This document shows positions 17,238 to 25,483 of a stretch of 64,000 nt of DNA, in pieces. Each line of letters starts with the position of its first letter. Position 1 is the first letter of the stretch. Where the stretch lies: contig CAKSVM010000002.1 in assembly GCA_934503195.1 (NCBI GenBank), forward strand, positions 1-64,000, read 5' to 3'. The stretch comes from an uncultured Eubacteriales bacterium. Lineage in GTDB: Bacteria > Bacillota > Clostridia > Oscillospirales > CAG-272. The position numbers and the translations under genes were made by a program. The notes under the pieces are model-generated. The model was given only the letters and a program-made list of their open reading frames with translations, did not search any database and was not told the DNA's origin.

Positions 17238-18134
17238 ATGAGTAAGATAGCGTTCATATTCCCCGGACAGGGGGCGCAGTTCCCCGGAATGGGAAAGGGA
17301 TTTGACAGCGGGGTTTTTGACGTCGCCGAAAGGCTCTGCCCCGGGATCAGGGCTCTCTGCTTTGAGGGCGACCCGGCCGAGCTGAAACTCACGAAGAACG
17401 CTCAGCCCTGTCTCTACATGGCTGAGACGGCCGCGGCCGAGGCTCTTGTGAAGGGCGGTCTTAAGCCCGATATGGTCGCCGGATTCTCGTTCGGCGAGAT
17501 TGTCGCGCTCGCCTTTGCCGGGGCTTTTGATATGGAGACGGGCTTTGAGATCGCGAAGAAGCGCGGAGAGCTGATGTCAGAATCCGCGCCCGACACCGGA
17601 ATGGCCGCGATTCTCAAGCTTCCCGACGAGACGGTCGAGGAGATCTGCGCGCTCCACGGAATCTATCCGGTCAACTACAACTGCCCCGGTCAGGTCTCCG
17701 TCTCCGGAAAGAGCGAGGCTCTTAAGGAGGCGCGTCCCGATTTCATCGCGGCGGGCGGAAGATACGCTCCGCTGGCGGTCAGCGGAGCCTTCCATTCTCC
17801 CTTCATGTCGAAGGCCGCGCTCGGATTTGCCGACTTCCTTGACGGAACTCAGGTGAAAAAGCTGGAAATTCCGGTCTACTCGAATTTCGACGCCGAGGTT
17901 TACGGCGACAACATCAAAGAGCGGATGTCAAAGCAGATCGACCATCCGGTCTACTGGACAAAGCTCATGAAAAACATGAACGCCGCCGGAGCCGAGACCT
18001 TCATCGAGGTCGGACCCGGCGACACGCTGACAAAGCTCGGGGCGAGAATTCTCCCCGAAGCGAAGTTCATCCACGTATCGACGCCTGAGGAGGTAGCTGA
18101 ATGCTTAACGGAATTCTCAAAGGAAAGACAGTGA
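17238..18134 (+). CDS. fabD: Malonyl-CoA:ACP transacylase (FabD)
   Basis: 298 aa. It transfers malonyl from CoA to ACP through S84 in GFSFGE, with H186 in SGAFHSPF as base. The usual G-H-S-L-G motif reads G-F-S-F-G, so the residue before the nucleophile is Phe; the GxSxG core is intact. N-terminal FPGQGAQFPGMG is typical. The gene overlaps fabG by 34 nt. Confidence 0.93.
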   Translation: MSKIAFIFPGQGAQFPGMGKGFDSGVFDVAERLCPGIRALCFEGDPAELKLTKNAQPCLYMAETAAAEALVKGGLKPDMVAGFSFGEIVALAFAGAFDMETGFEIAKKRGELMSESAPDTGMAAILKLPDETVEEICALHGIYPVNYNCPGQVSVSGKSEALKEARPDFIAAGGRYAPLAVSGAFHSPFMSKAALGFADFLDGTQVKKLEIPVYSNFDAEVYGDNIKERMSKQIDHPVYWTKLMKNMNAAGAETFIEVGPGDTLTKLGARILPEAKFIHVSTPEEVAECLTEFSKERQ

Positions 18135-18829
18135 TCGTCACCGGAGGCTCGCGCGGAATCGGACGCGCGATCTGCGAGGCCTTCGCAAGGGACGGCGCGA
18201 ATGTCGCGCTCATCTACTCCGGCAACACCGCGGCGGCCGAGGAGGTCGTGAAGTCACTCCGTGAGGAATACGGAGTTCACGCCGAGAGCTACTGCTGTCA
18301 GGTTCAGGAGTACAGCGAGGTCGACCCGACCGTTTCGAAGATTGTCGAGACCTTCGGCGGAGTCGATATTCTGGTCAACAACGCCGGAATCAACCGCGAC
18401 AGGCTGCTCATCTCGATGAAGGAATCCGAGTTCGACGAGGTAATCTCGGTCGACCTCAAAGGCGCGTACAATATGATGCGCCGGGTTTCGCCGATCTTCG
18501 TCCGCAAGCGTTCGGGCAAGATCATCAACATCACCTCGATCGCCGGACTTGACGGAAACGCCGGACAGACGAATTATTCCGCCGCGAAGGCCGGACTCGT
18601 CGGACTCACAAAGTCGGCGGCAAAGGAACTCGCCCCGCGCGGAATCACGGTAAACGCGATCGCGCCCGGATTCATCGCGACCGACATGACGGTCGGGCTT
18701 GAAGAGGCGGCAAAGGCCGTTCCGCTCGGCAGAATGGGACGCCCGGATGAAGTCGCTCAGCTCGCGGTTTTCCTCTCGGGAGCCGATTATATCACCGGAG
18801 AGGTCATCAGAATAGACGGAGGTCTTTAA
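18101..18829 (+). CDS. fabG: 3-ketoacyl-ACP reductase (FabG)
   Basis: A 242-aa short-chain dehydrogenase that reduces ketoacyl-ACP with NADPH. TGGSRGIG cofactor motif (14-21), NNAG, and the catalytic S146, Y159, K163. A strong GAGGAGGT site inside the end of fabD precedes the ATG at 18101, supporting the 34-nt overlap. The stop overlaps the fabF ATG by one base. Confidence 0.95.
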   Translation: MLNGILKGKTVIVTGGSRGIGRAICEAFARDGANVALIYSGNTAAAEEVVKSLREEYGVHAESYCCQVQEYSEVDPTVSKIVETFGGVDILVNNAGINRDRLLISMKESEFDEVISVDLKGAYNMMRRVSPIFVRKRSGKIINITSIAGLDGNAGQTNYSAAKAGLVGLTKSAAKELAPRGITVNAIAPGFIATDMTVGLEEAAKAVPLGRMGRPDEVAQLAVFLSGADYITGEVIRIDGGL

Positions 18830-20046
18830 TGAAACGAGTTGTTATAACCGGCATGGGAGCGGCGACGCCGATCGGATGCTCGGTAAAGGAATACACTGAC
18901 TCGCTTTTCGCGGGGAAGAACGGAATCGGAAAAATCACCCGCTTTGACGTCGGCGACTCAAAGTTCACGCTGGCGGCCGAGCTGAAGAATTTCGATCCGC
19001 TGACAAGACTTGAAAAGCCGCTTGTGAGAAAGAACGACCCGTACGCGGTCTACGCGCTCTACGCGGCTGATGAGGCGATGGAGGATTCCGGAATCGCCGG
19101 AAAGATCGACCCCGAGGAGCTCGGAGTCTACATCGGCTCTGGCATCGGCGGCTTCGATACCTTCTGCCACGAGCATTCGGTTCTGCTTGAAACCGGGGCG
19201 AAACGGGTCGCGCCGCAGTTCATCCCGAAGCTTATCTCGAACATCGCGGCGGCGAGCGTCGCTATAAGACATAACGCTCACGGGCCCTGCATGGCGCACG
19301 TCACGGCCTGCGCGACCTCCTCGACCGCGATCGGCGAGGGCTACCGCGCGATTCAGTTCGGCGCGGCGAAGGCGATTCTCTGCGGCGGAAGCGAGGCGAC
19401 GATAAATCCGCTCGCGGTCGCGGGATTCGCGAACTGCATGGCTCTCTCGCCGTCAGACGATCCGAACGCGGCGTCGCTTCCGTTTGACATAAGACGCGGC
19501 GGATTCGTCATGGGCGAAGGCGCGGGCGTTCTGCTTCTCGAGGAATACGAACACGCCGTGAATCGCGGCGCGAAGATTTACGCCGAGGTTGTCGGCTACG
19601 GCACGACCTGCGACGCGCATCACGTCACGGCTCCCGACCCGACCGCGAAGGACGTCGCCAGAGCGATAAGACTCGCGCTCCCCGAAGAGCTTCCGGAGAA
19701 CATCTACTACAACGCTCACGGAACCGGAACGAAACTCAACGATCTCACCGAGACCTCCGCGCTAAGGCAGGTCTTCGGCGAGGACGCGAAGAAGATTCAC
19801 ATAAGCTCGACGAAGTCGATGACCGGGCATATGCTCGGAGCGGCCGGAGCGGCCGAGGCGATCGCCTGCGTCGCGGCTCTTGGCCGCGGCATGATCCCGC
19901 CGACGATAAATCTCAAGGAACCCGATCCCGAATGCGATCTCGATTACACCCCGAACGAGGCGAAGCCGCTTGACATCGGACTCGCGCTCTCGGCGTCGCT
20001 CGGATTCGGCGGACATAACGTCTGCCTCGCCTTCAAAAAGATCTGA
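18829..20046 (+). CDS. fabF: 3-oxoacyl-ACP synthase II (FabF)
   Basis: A 405-aa elongating condensing enzyme with the C-H-H triad: C161 in TACATSS, H297 in NAHGTGT, H334 in SMTGHMLGA. Elongates acyl-ACP with malonyl-ACP. In related operons accB follows; here a 117-bp gap with a hairpin repeat leads straight to fabZ. Confidence 0.95.
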   Translation: MKRVVITGMGAATPIGCSVKEYTDSLFAGKNGIGKITRFDVGDSKFTLAAELKNFDPLTRLEKPLVRKNDPYAVYALYAADEAMEDSGIAGKIDPEELGVYIGSGIGGFDTFCHEHSVLLETGAKRVAPQFIPKLISNIAAASVAIRHNAHGPCMAHVTACATSSTAIGEGYRAIQFGAAKAILCGGSEATINPLAVAGFANCMALSPSDDPNAASLPFDIRRGGFVMGEGAGVLLLEEYEHAVNRGAKIYAEVVGYGTTCDAHHVTAPDPTAKDVARAIRLALPEELPENIYYNAHGTGTKLNDLTETSALRQVFGEDAKKIHISSTKSMTGHMLGAAGAAEAIACVAALGRGMIPPTINLKEPDPECDLDYTPNEAKPLDIGLALSASLGFGGHNVCLAFKKI

Positions 20047-20061
20047 GGAAACGCTGATTTT

Positions 20062-20137
20062 AGGTTGTTTTCACGCAAAAAAGCCCATAAATCCAAGCCT
20101 TTTCCGCGTGAAAACTCCATTTATTCAGCTTATTCCT
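20062..20137 (+). repeat. 76-bp hairpin repeat, copy 1
   Basis: Nearly identical to 39617-39692, with only a few differences. Arms TTTTCACGC (20068-20076) and GCGTGAAAA (20106-20114) enclose an inner A-run/T-run stem and the invariant loop core CCCATAAATCC; an invariant tail (CTCCATTTATTCAGCTTAT) follows. It sits between fabF and fabZ, just upstream of the fabZ ribosome site, in transcribed sequence. Confidence 0.88.
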
Positions 20138-20163
20138 GACGATACCTTCAAGGAGAACTTAAA

Positions 20164-20583
20164 ATGACTCACGAAGAACTCAAAAATCACCTCCCGCACC
20201 GCGACGCGATGCTTCTCATCGGCGAGGTCGAGGTCGAGGATCGCGACGGCGTCAGAACCGCGGTCGGAAAAACTCCGGTTTCGGGCGACGAATGGTTTCT
20301 TAAGGGGCATTTCCCCGGACATCCCGTCGTCCCCGGCGTCATTCTCTGCGAGATCATGGCGCAGAGCTGCTGTCTTCTCTGCGACACGGCGAACGGGCTT
20401 CCGTTTTTCGCCGGGATAAAGAACGCGAAGTTCCGCCGTCAGGTACGCCCCGGAGACACGTTTGTCACCGAATGCGCGATCACCCGCTCGCTCGGCGGAT
20501 TCTACACCGCGAAGGGAATCGGCAAGGTCGACGGCGAGGTCGCGGTCGAAGCCGAATTCTCGTTCGTCTGCAAGACCGAGTGA
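20164..20583 (+). CDS. fabZ: 3-hydroxyacyl-ACP dehydratase (FabZ)
   Basis: A 139-aa hot-dog fold enzyme that dehydrates 3-hydroxyacyl-ACP. The active-site motif is GHFPGHPVVPGV (H49) with E63 in CEIMAQ. AAGGAG site upstream of the ATG at 20164. accC, commonly next, is absent: accD begins 20 bp later. Confidence 0.95.
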   Translation: MTHEELKNHLPHRDAMLLIGEVEVEDRDGVRTAVGKTPVSGDEWFLKGHFPGHPVVPGVILCEIMAQSCCLLCDTANGLPFFAGIKNAKFRRQVRPGDTFVTECAITRSLGGFYTAKGIGKVDGEVAVEAEFSFVCKTE

Positions 20584-20603
20584 ATTTGTTAAAGGAAAAG
20601 AAA

Positions 20604-21425
20604 ATGTTTGAAACGCTAAAGCAAAAGATCTTCGGCATCGTCACACCGCCGAAGATGATCGCCTGCCCGTCCTGCAAGAAGGAAACCTCCGAAAAGGAGC
20701 TGATGGATTCATACTTCGTCTGCCCTGAGTGCGGGAAATATATGCGCGTCGGCGCGCGCGACCGGATTTCGCTGACGGTCGACAAGGGAAGCTTCAAGGA
20801 GCTTTTCGACGATCTCACCAGCCGCGATTTCCTTGAATTCCCCGGCTACGCCGAAAAGCTGAAATCGGCCGAGGAAAAGCTCGGCGAGCGCGAGGCCGTC
20901 GTCTGCGGAACCGCCTCGGTCGGCGGCGTGAAGACCGCGATCTTCGTCATGGAGCCGAGATTCATCATGGCGAGCATGGGCTCGGTCGTCGGCGAGAAGA
21001 TCACGCGGCTCTTTGAGTACGCGACAAAGAAAAAGCTCCCGGTCATCGGATTCACCGCGTCGGGCGGCGCGAGAATGCAGGAGGGAATCATTTCGCTGAT
21101 GCAGATGGCAAAGGTCAGCGGCGCGGTCGGTAAGCATTCCGACGCCGGACTCCTCTACATCACGGTTCTCACCGACCCGACCACCGGAGGTGTTACCGCC
21201 AGCTTCGCGATGCAGGGCGATATCCTGATCGCCGAGCCGGGCGCGCTTATAGGCTTTGCCGGGCGCAGAGTCGTCGAGCAGACGACCGGAACCGCGCTTC
21301 CCGACAACTTCCAGAAGGCCGAGTTCTTACTGAAGCACGGATTCATCGACTCAATCGTCGGGCGCGACAGGCTCACGAAGACGCTCGCGAATCTGTTAAT
21401 CTGCCACAAGGAGAGTGCGTCATGA
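20604..21425 (+). CDS. accD: Acetyl-CoA carboxylase carboxyltransferase subunit beta (AccD)
   Basis: 273 aa from the ATG at 20604 (AAAGGA site). N-terminal zinc ribbon C21-x2-C24...C40-x2-C43, then a crotonase-fold carboxyltransferase with GFTASGGARMQEG and ITVLTDPTTGGVTASFAM. It transfers carboxyl from carboxybiotin to acetyl-CoA with AccA. It needs a biotin carrier (AccB) and biotin carboxylase (AccC), which are not in this operon. Stop overlaps accA by 4 nt. Confidence 0.95.
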   Translation: MFETLKQKIFGIVTPPKMIACPSCKKETSEKELMDSYFVCPECGKYMRVGARDRISLTVDKGSFKELFDDLTSRDFLEFPGYAEKLKSAEEKLGEREAVVCGTASVGGVKTAIFVMEPRFIMASMGSVVGEKITRLFEYATKKKLPVIGFTASGGARMQEGIISLMQMAKVSGAVGKHSDAGLLYITVLTDPTTGGVTASFAMQGDILIAEPGALIGFAGRRVVEQTTGTALPDNFQKAEFLLKHGFIDSIVGRDRLTKTLANLLICHKESAS

Positions 21426-22213
21426 CTACTATGACCGCGGGAGAAAAGCTCCGTACGGCGCGGATGAATCACCGTCCGGGCGGAGTGGATTATATAAACA
21501 AAATGATTGAATCTCCGATCGAGCTTCACGGCGACCGGAGATTCGGAGACGATCTCGCGATTGTCGGCGGAGTCGGATTCCTTTCGGGAATTCCGGTGAC
21601 CTACATCGCGACCGACAAGGGAAATGATCTCTCCGAGCGGATCGAGCGGAATTTCGGCTGTCCGAAGCCCGAGGGGTACCGAAAGGCTCTGCGTCTCATG
21701 AAGCAGGCCGAGAAATTCGGACGTCCTGTAATCTGCTTTGTCGACACTCAGGGCGCGTGGTGCGGTGCGGACGCCGAGGAACGCGGTCAGGGCGAGGCGA
21801 TCGCCGAGTGCATTCAGACGATGATGGGGCTTAAGGTTCCGGTAATCTCGGTACTGACCGGAGAAGGCGGAAGCGGCGGCGCGCTCGCGCTGGCGGCGGC
21901 TGACAGAGTCTATATGCTCGAAAACGCGGTCTATTCGGTAATTTCGCCCGAGGGATGCGCGAGCATCCTCTGGAAGGACAGCTCAAAGGTCGAGGAAGCC
22001 GCGTCCGCGCTCCACATCACGGCGCAGGACATGAAGAATTTCGGAGTCGCCGACGAGGTGATTCACGAGGATTTCGAGCATTTCGACTCGATGTGCGAAT
22101 CACTTGAAAAGCTGATCGCCGACGAGCTTTCGAAGCTTATGAGATCATCCGGCGCGGTTCTGGCCGAGGGACGCTACGAACGCTTCAGAAAGTTCGGCAT
22201 GTTCGGAAACTGA
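21422..22213 (+). CDS. accA: Acetyl-CoA carboxylase carboxyltransferase subunit alpha (AccA)
   Basis: A 263-aa crotonase-fold partner of AccD: ELHGDRRFGDDLAIVGGVG near the N terminus, ISVLTGEGGSGGALALAAADRVYMLENAVYSVISPEGCASILWKD in the middle. Last gene of the fab/acc operon, with an intrinsic terminator after it. It lacks the longer N-terminal helical part of some AccA proteins, as is common in Firmicutes. Confidence 0.95.
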   Translation: MTTMTAGEKLRTARMNHRPGGVDYINKMIESPIELHGDRRFGDDLAIVGGVGFLSGIPVTYIATDKGNDLSERIERNFGCPKPEGYRKALRLMKQAEKFGRPVICFVDTQGAWCGADAEERGQGEAIAECIQTMMGLKVPVISVLTGEGGSGGALALAAADRVYMLENAVYSVISPEGCASILWKDSSKVEEAASALHITAQDMKNFGVADEVIHEDFEHFDSMCESLEKLIADELSKLMRSSGAVLAEGRYERFRKFGMFGN

Positions 22214-22230
22214 TAAGGAAAAGAAAGCGA

Positions 22231-22266
22231 AACGCGGAGATGCTGACAGTCTCCGCGTTCTTTTTA
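22231..22266 (+). terminator. Terminator of the fab/acc operon
   Basis: AACGCGGAGA / TCTCCGCGTT stem, then CTTTTTATT. The T tract runs into the stop of the convergent gene at 22264. Confidence 0.9.
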
Positions 22267-23334
22267 TTCGAATAAAGTCATATGAATCCTCTCGACAAGA
22301 TCGGTGATCGTTGAGAAGACCTCGTCGGAATTCTTATCGTACGGGAAGACGCGGGTCATGATCGTGAGAATATAGGGCGTCGGCGCGTAGACGATCGCCG
22401 TGTCGTGATAACCGTCGTATCCGCCGTGGAATCCGTACTTGTGCGCGGTCACATAGGCCGAGCCGCCGTCGATGAGTCCGGCGGGCGCGCTGGTTTTCAA
22501 AAGCTCAATGAACCAGTCGTAGTCGTTTTCGAGACTGTAGTCGTAGATGTCGAGCATCCCATAAGTCAGATCGTGCGCCGTGACGGTCGAGAATTCGTAT
22601 CCGGGCGGAAGCTTTGGCGTTGAGAGTCCGAGCGTGTCCTTCACGTAGCTGTTGAAGCCGTAGCGGCCGTAGGTCTTGAAGAGCAGGCGGTAGGCCATGT
22701 TGTCCGACATTGTGATCGAAAGCCCGATGAGCTTTTTCACGGTGAAATCGCTTCCGACGGTATCCTCGGTCAGCTCTCCGGTGCTGCTTGTGCGGGTCGC
22801 CTCGTCAAAGTGGAGTTTCCGGTCGAGGTCGGCTCCGTGTGAGATGAGAAAATGGCAGTACATCGCCTTGAGCGTACTCGCGCCCTCGTGTTCGTGCGAC
22901 TCGTTGATTCCGAGGAAGTATTTACGTCCGGTGTCGGTGTAGTATACCGAAATGTCGCGGTATTTGTCGGTGAAGGCTTTGAGTTCGCCGATGAGACCGG
23001 AGACCGATTCCTTGTCGATGTTCGAGTTCACGCCGTCGGGGAGGGGAATCGGCTCGCCGGGAGTGTCGGGGATTTGGGCGGTCGTTTCGTCGGGAGCGGT
23101 TGACCCGTCTGTCACGGATGTTTCATCCGTTCCGGTCGTTTCGGGAGCTTCGGTCGATTCGTCCGGCTCTGTAGCTTCGGCCGGTTCAGTGACGATTCCG
23201 GACCCGGGCGGTTCGGTTTCGGGACGTTCGGCCGGAGAGAGAGTTCCGGTCGGGGAATCCGCTTCGTGTCCGCATCCCGATAAAAATACCGCCGCCGCGA
23301 GGATGAGTGCGGCGGCTCTGACTTTTTTTGTCAT
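22264..23334 (-). CDS. Class A beta-lactamase-like serine hydrolase lipoprotein
   Basis: A 356-aa lipoprotein (signal with FLSGC, C21) with a long Thr/Glu/Pro-rich tether (~25-100) and a beta-lactamase/transpeptidase fold domain. Active-site motifs are S153-T-L-K156, S210-D-N212 and K299-Y-G in place of K-T-G. The class A E166 motif is not evident, so penicillin hydrolysis is doubtful; peptidase or wall-related serine hydrolase activity is as likely. ATG at 23334, one base after the pth2 stop; last gene of a three-gene minus-strand operon. Confidence 0.82.
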   Translation of the reverse strand: MTKKVRAAALILAAAVFLSGCGHEADSPTGTLSPAERPETEPPGSGIVTEPAEATEPDESTEAPETTGTDETSVTDGSTAPDETTAQIPDTPGEPIPLPDGVNSNIDKESVSGLIGELKAFTDKYRDISVYYTDTGRKYFLGINESHEHEGASTLKAMYCHFLISHGADLDRKLHFDEATRTSSTGELTEDTVGSDFTVKKLIGLSITMSDNMAYRLLFKTYGRYGFNSYVKDTLGLSTPKLPPGYEFSTVTAHDLTYGMLDIYDYSLENDYDWFIELLKTSAPAGLIDGGSAYVTAHKYGFHGGYDGYHDTAIVYAPTPYILTIMTRVFPYDKNSDEVFSTITDLVERIHMTLFE

Positions 23335-23335
23335 C

Positions 23336-23752
23336 TCAGAAGAGCGTGAGACTGCCCGTGATCGGGTCGAGAACCTCGGCCTCGGCGGGTTCGCTCGCAA
23401 GGCAGGTGAAGGTCGGTTCGCCGTGGAACTCGGTGCATCCGGCGTCCTCGATGAGCGCGGAGATAAGTCCGGCGGCTTTCAGCTTCGCGTTGACCGTGAG
23501 CAGCTCGTCAAGCGAGTTCACACAGACGCAGATCTTCGCCTCCCCGTCCGAAAACCAGCGGGTGAGCGGCGTGCTGTCGGAGGTGTCGAGCTTTATCTGA
23601 CCGTTTTCGTATCGGATTTCGGACGCCCGGCCTTCCCTCAGAATCGCGCGGAGAGTAGCCTCGACCGCGGCGTGTCCGGCCTGAGCGGCGATTTTGCCCT
23701 TGCGCATCTTAAGGTCGCGGCGGACGACGATCATCATTTTTGACGTGTACAT
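23336..23752 (-). CDS. PTH2-family peptidyl-tRNA hydrolase
   Basis: A 138-aa protein of the archaeal/eukaryotic-type Pth2 family (MMIVVRRDLKMRKGKIAAQAGHAAV at the N terminus), unrelated in fold to the bacterial Pth. The family cleaves peptidyl-tRNA to recycle tRNA. An ATG at 23767 lies upstream, but GGAGGT falls between the two and serves the ATG at 23752. Whether the genome also has classical Pth cannot be seen here. Confidence 0.82.
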   Translation of the reverse strand: MYTSKMMIVVRRDLKMRKGKIAAQAGHAAVEATLRAILREGRASEIRYENGQIKLDTSDSTPLTRWFSDGEAKICVCVNSLDELLTVNAKLKAAGLISALIEDAGCTEFHGEPTFTCLASEPAEAEVLDPITGSLTLF

Positions 23753-23763
23753 TTTACCTCCGT

Positions 23764-24858
23764 TCATTCGGTGAAGCGGACGTTTATATCGCCGCCCGAG
23801 GTCTTCGCGGTGAGCTTATACTGCGCGCGGGGATTTTCGGACGACTTCGGATAAGCGGTGCGGTCGGTTTCGGTTTCGATCTGGAAAAGCGATTCGGTGC
23901 CGAGAATCGAGCCGTCGATATCGCCGTTTGAGGTTTCGAAGTTGAATTTTTCGCCGAAGAGCCGCGAGAAGTCGAGCGACGCGTTCGAGGTGGCCGCCGA
24001 GAGACGCTTTACTGTGAGGTCTTCGAAGTTCAGGCGGCCGTTGCTGGTCTTGGCGTTTATCTCGGTCGCGGAGAGGCGCGAGAGGCTGATCCGGCCGTTT
24101 GAGGTCGAAGCGTCGATTTCATAGGCCTCGATGTCGGAGAGTGTGATATGCGAGCCGGAGGTAGTGACGCTGAGCTTTTCGTCGAGCTTCAGGTTGCCGA
24201 GTTTGAGTTCGCCGTCAGAGGTCGAGACGCTGATATCGCCCGAAAAGTCCTTCGGGAGGTAGACGACCATCGCGAGTCCGGTGTATTTTGTGACGTGCTT
24301 TGTGGTGCCGAGCGAGAGCTTGTAGCCGAAGATATTGACTTCCTTTTTTTCGCCCTGACTCTGTTCGTCGCGGACGAGGAGGGTGTTGCTCGACGTTGAG
24401 AAATCGTAGCGGAAGTCGTCGCTTTCAAGTACGTCGACGATAATCGAGTCGTAATCGCCGGACGCGACGACGACGCTGCAACCCGAGACCGAGATATCGA
24501 GCGCGCGGTTGATCGCGGGGTCGAAGGTATAGCGTTTTTCTGAGAATCCGGACTCGGTGACGTCGATGGCGTCGAAGCTTCCGGGGAGCGCGGAATCGCC
24601 CTCTCCGGTATTTCCGGACGGTTCGGAGGTCTGACCGACGTTCTGTCCGCCTATTGAGATTCCGGACGAGTCGATTTTTATGTAGTCGGCGATATTGACG
24701 CCGTCATCGGTGATGTTTATCATATCGACAACCTGCGAGACACTGCCAGTGATCGCGCCCGCGATCCTCATGAAGATCGAACGCATTCCGAACGAGATCG
24801 CGATGACGACGATAAAGATCGTGATGACCGCGCGGCGTGTGAATTTTTTGAGGTTCAT
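23764..24858 (-). CDS. DUF4097-type beta-repeat protein with N-terminal membrane anchor
   Basis: 364 aa. Residues 10-34 form one transmembrane segment; from ~110 to the end run repeated short strands of the kind seen in DUF4097 putative adhesins (AATSNASLDFS, TSNGRLNFEDL, TSNGDIDGSI, TSGGDINVRF). These right-handed beta-helix-like repeats are often linked to envelope-stress (PspC/LiaF) operons in Firmicutes. The exact role is unknown. First gene of the operon with pth2 and the serine hydrolase. Confidence 0.8.
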   Translation of the reverse strand: MNLKKFTRRAVITIFIVVIAISFGMRSIFMRIAGAITGSVSQVVDMINITDDGVNIADYIKIDSSGISIGGQNVGQTSEPSGNTGEGDSALPGSFDAIDVTESGFSEKRYTFDPAINRALDISVSGCSVVVASGDYDSIIVDVLESDDFRYDFSTSSNTLLVRDEQSQGEKKEVNIFGYKLSLGTTKHVTKYTGLAMVVYLPKDFSGDISVSTSDGELKLGNLKLDEKLSVTTSGSHITLSDIEAYEIDASTSNGRISLSRLSATEINAKTSNGRLNFEDLTVKRLSAATSNASLDFSRLFGEKFNFETSNGDIDGSILGTESLFQIETETDRTAYPKSSENPRAQYKLTAKTSGGDINVRFTE

Positions 24859-24903
24859 TTGATATCCTTTCGAATTAAATCGATAACGATTGCTATATAT
24901 AAT

Positions 24904-24932
24904 ATTATAGAGCGAATAGCAAAACCAGTAAA
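24904..24932 (-). promoter_or_regulatory. Promoter of the DUF4097-pth2-hydrolase operon
   Basis: Minus strand TTTACT (24932-24927), 17-bp spacer, TATAAT (24909-24904). Confidence 0.72.
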
Positions 24933-24961
24933 GAATATTTCATGAACTTTCTGTAAAACCA

Positions 24962-25229
24962 GGGGACGCCCCTGGACGCATACGTCAGGGTTAGTTTGTG
25001 CGAATGGGTTAATCTCGGGTCTATCAGTGGGGATTCGGAGTTGCCACCGCGTGGCAACTCCTTCACCCCGTTCGGGCTTACCGCCCTCACCTGCCGTGCG
25101 GGGAGCCCCCGCGGGCGGACGTCAGGGTTTGTGTCTGCGGATGTGTTAATCCCGGGTCTATCAGTGGGGATTCGGAGTTGCCACCGCGTGGCAACTCCTT
25201 CACCCCGTTCGGGCTTACGCCCTCACCTC
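24962..25229. repeat. Two tandem copies of a ~135-bp structured intergenic repeat (units A and B)
   Basis: Unit A is 24962-25098 and unit B is 25100-25229, period 138. Each holds an opening GGGG..CCCC motif, the string ACGTCAGGGTT, a long perfect stem (GGAGTTGCCAC / GTGGCAACTCC), then a smaller stem GGGC..GCCC before CCTCACCT. Two more units are at 42110-42376. It does not encode a plausible protein. Confidence 0.9.
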
Positions 25230-25431
25230 GCGTAGAAGAACGGCAAATGACCATAGAGGACGGCCGATGGACGCCGTAGGTGAGGGTCTTGACCCTCCCG
25301 CTTCCCATATCGGTTGAGGTGCATCCACAGGAACGACCACAAAACAAACGCCCGCCCGGAGCCCCGATCCGGAGCCGCGAGCGAACGCCTAAAAAAATCC
25401 AGTGTATAAAGCTTTGGTGGAGGGTGGGGGT

Positions 25432-25478
25432 CAAGGGGGCGGGAACCGCTTTTCTCGAAAAGTGGTTCCCGCCCCTTG
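25432..25478 (-). terminator. Long hairpin after kdgK, possible terminator
   Basis: Arms CAAGGGG/CGGGAACC/CTTTTC pair with GAAAAG/GGTTCCCG/CCCCTTG (stem about 20 bp, few mismatches), 6 bp after the kdgK stop. No T-run follows on the minus strand, so factor-independent termination is uncertain. From here back to the repeat at 25229 I see no gene or other feature. Confidence 0.55.
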
Positions 25479-25483
25479 TGAAT

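Noticed and set aside
20047..20163. Possible hidden accB between fabF and fabZ
   Set aside because: 117 bp is too short and contains the hairpin repeat; no biotinyl-lysine motif (MKM) in any frame.
22264..23334. True class A beta-lactamase
   Set aside because: SxxK and SDN are present, but K-T-G is K-Y-G and no E166-type motif is seen; kept as a serine hydrolase of that fold.
24962..25229. Tandem repeats as short protein-coding genes (79 and 115 codons open)
   Set aside because: Open frames arise because the repeat period is a multiple of 3 and the DNA is G/C-rich; stems covary, and there is no ribosome site.
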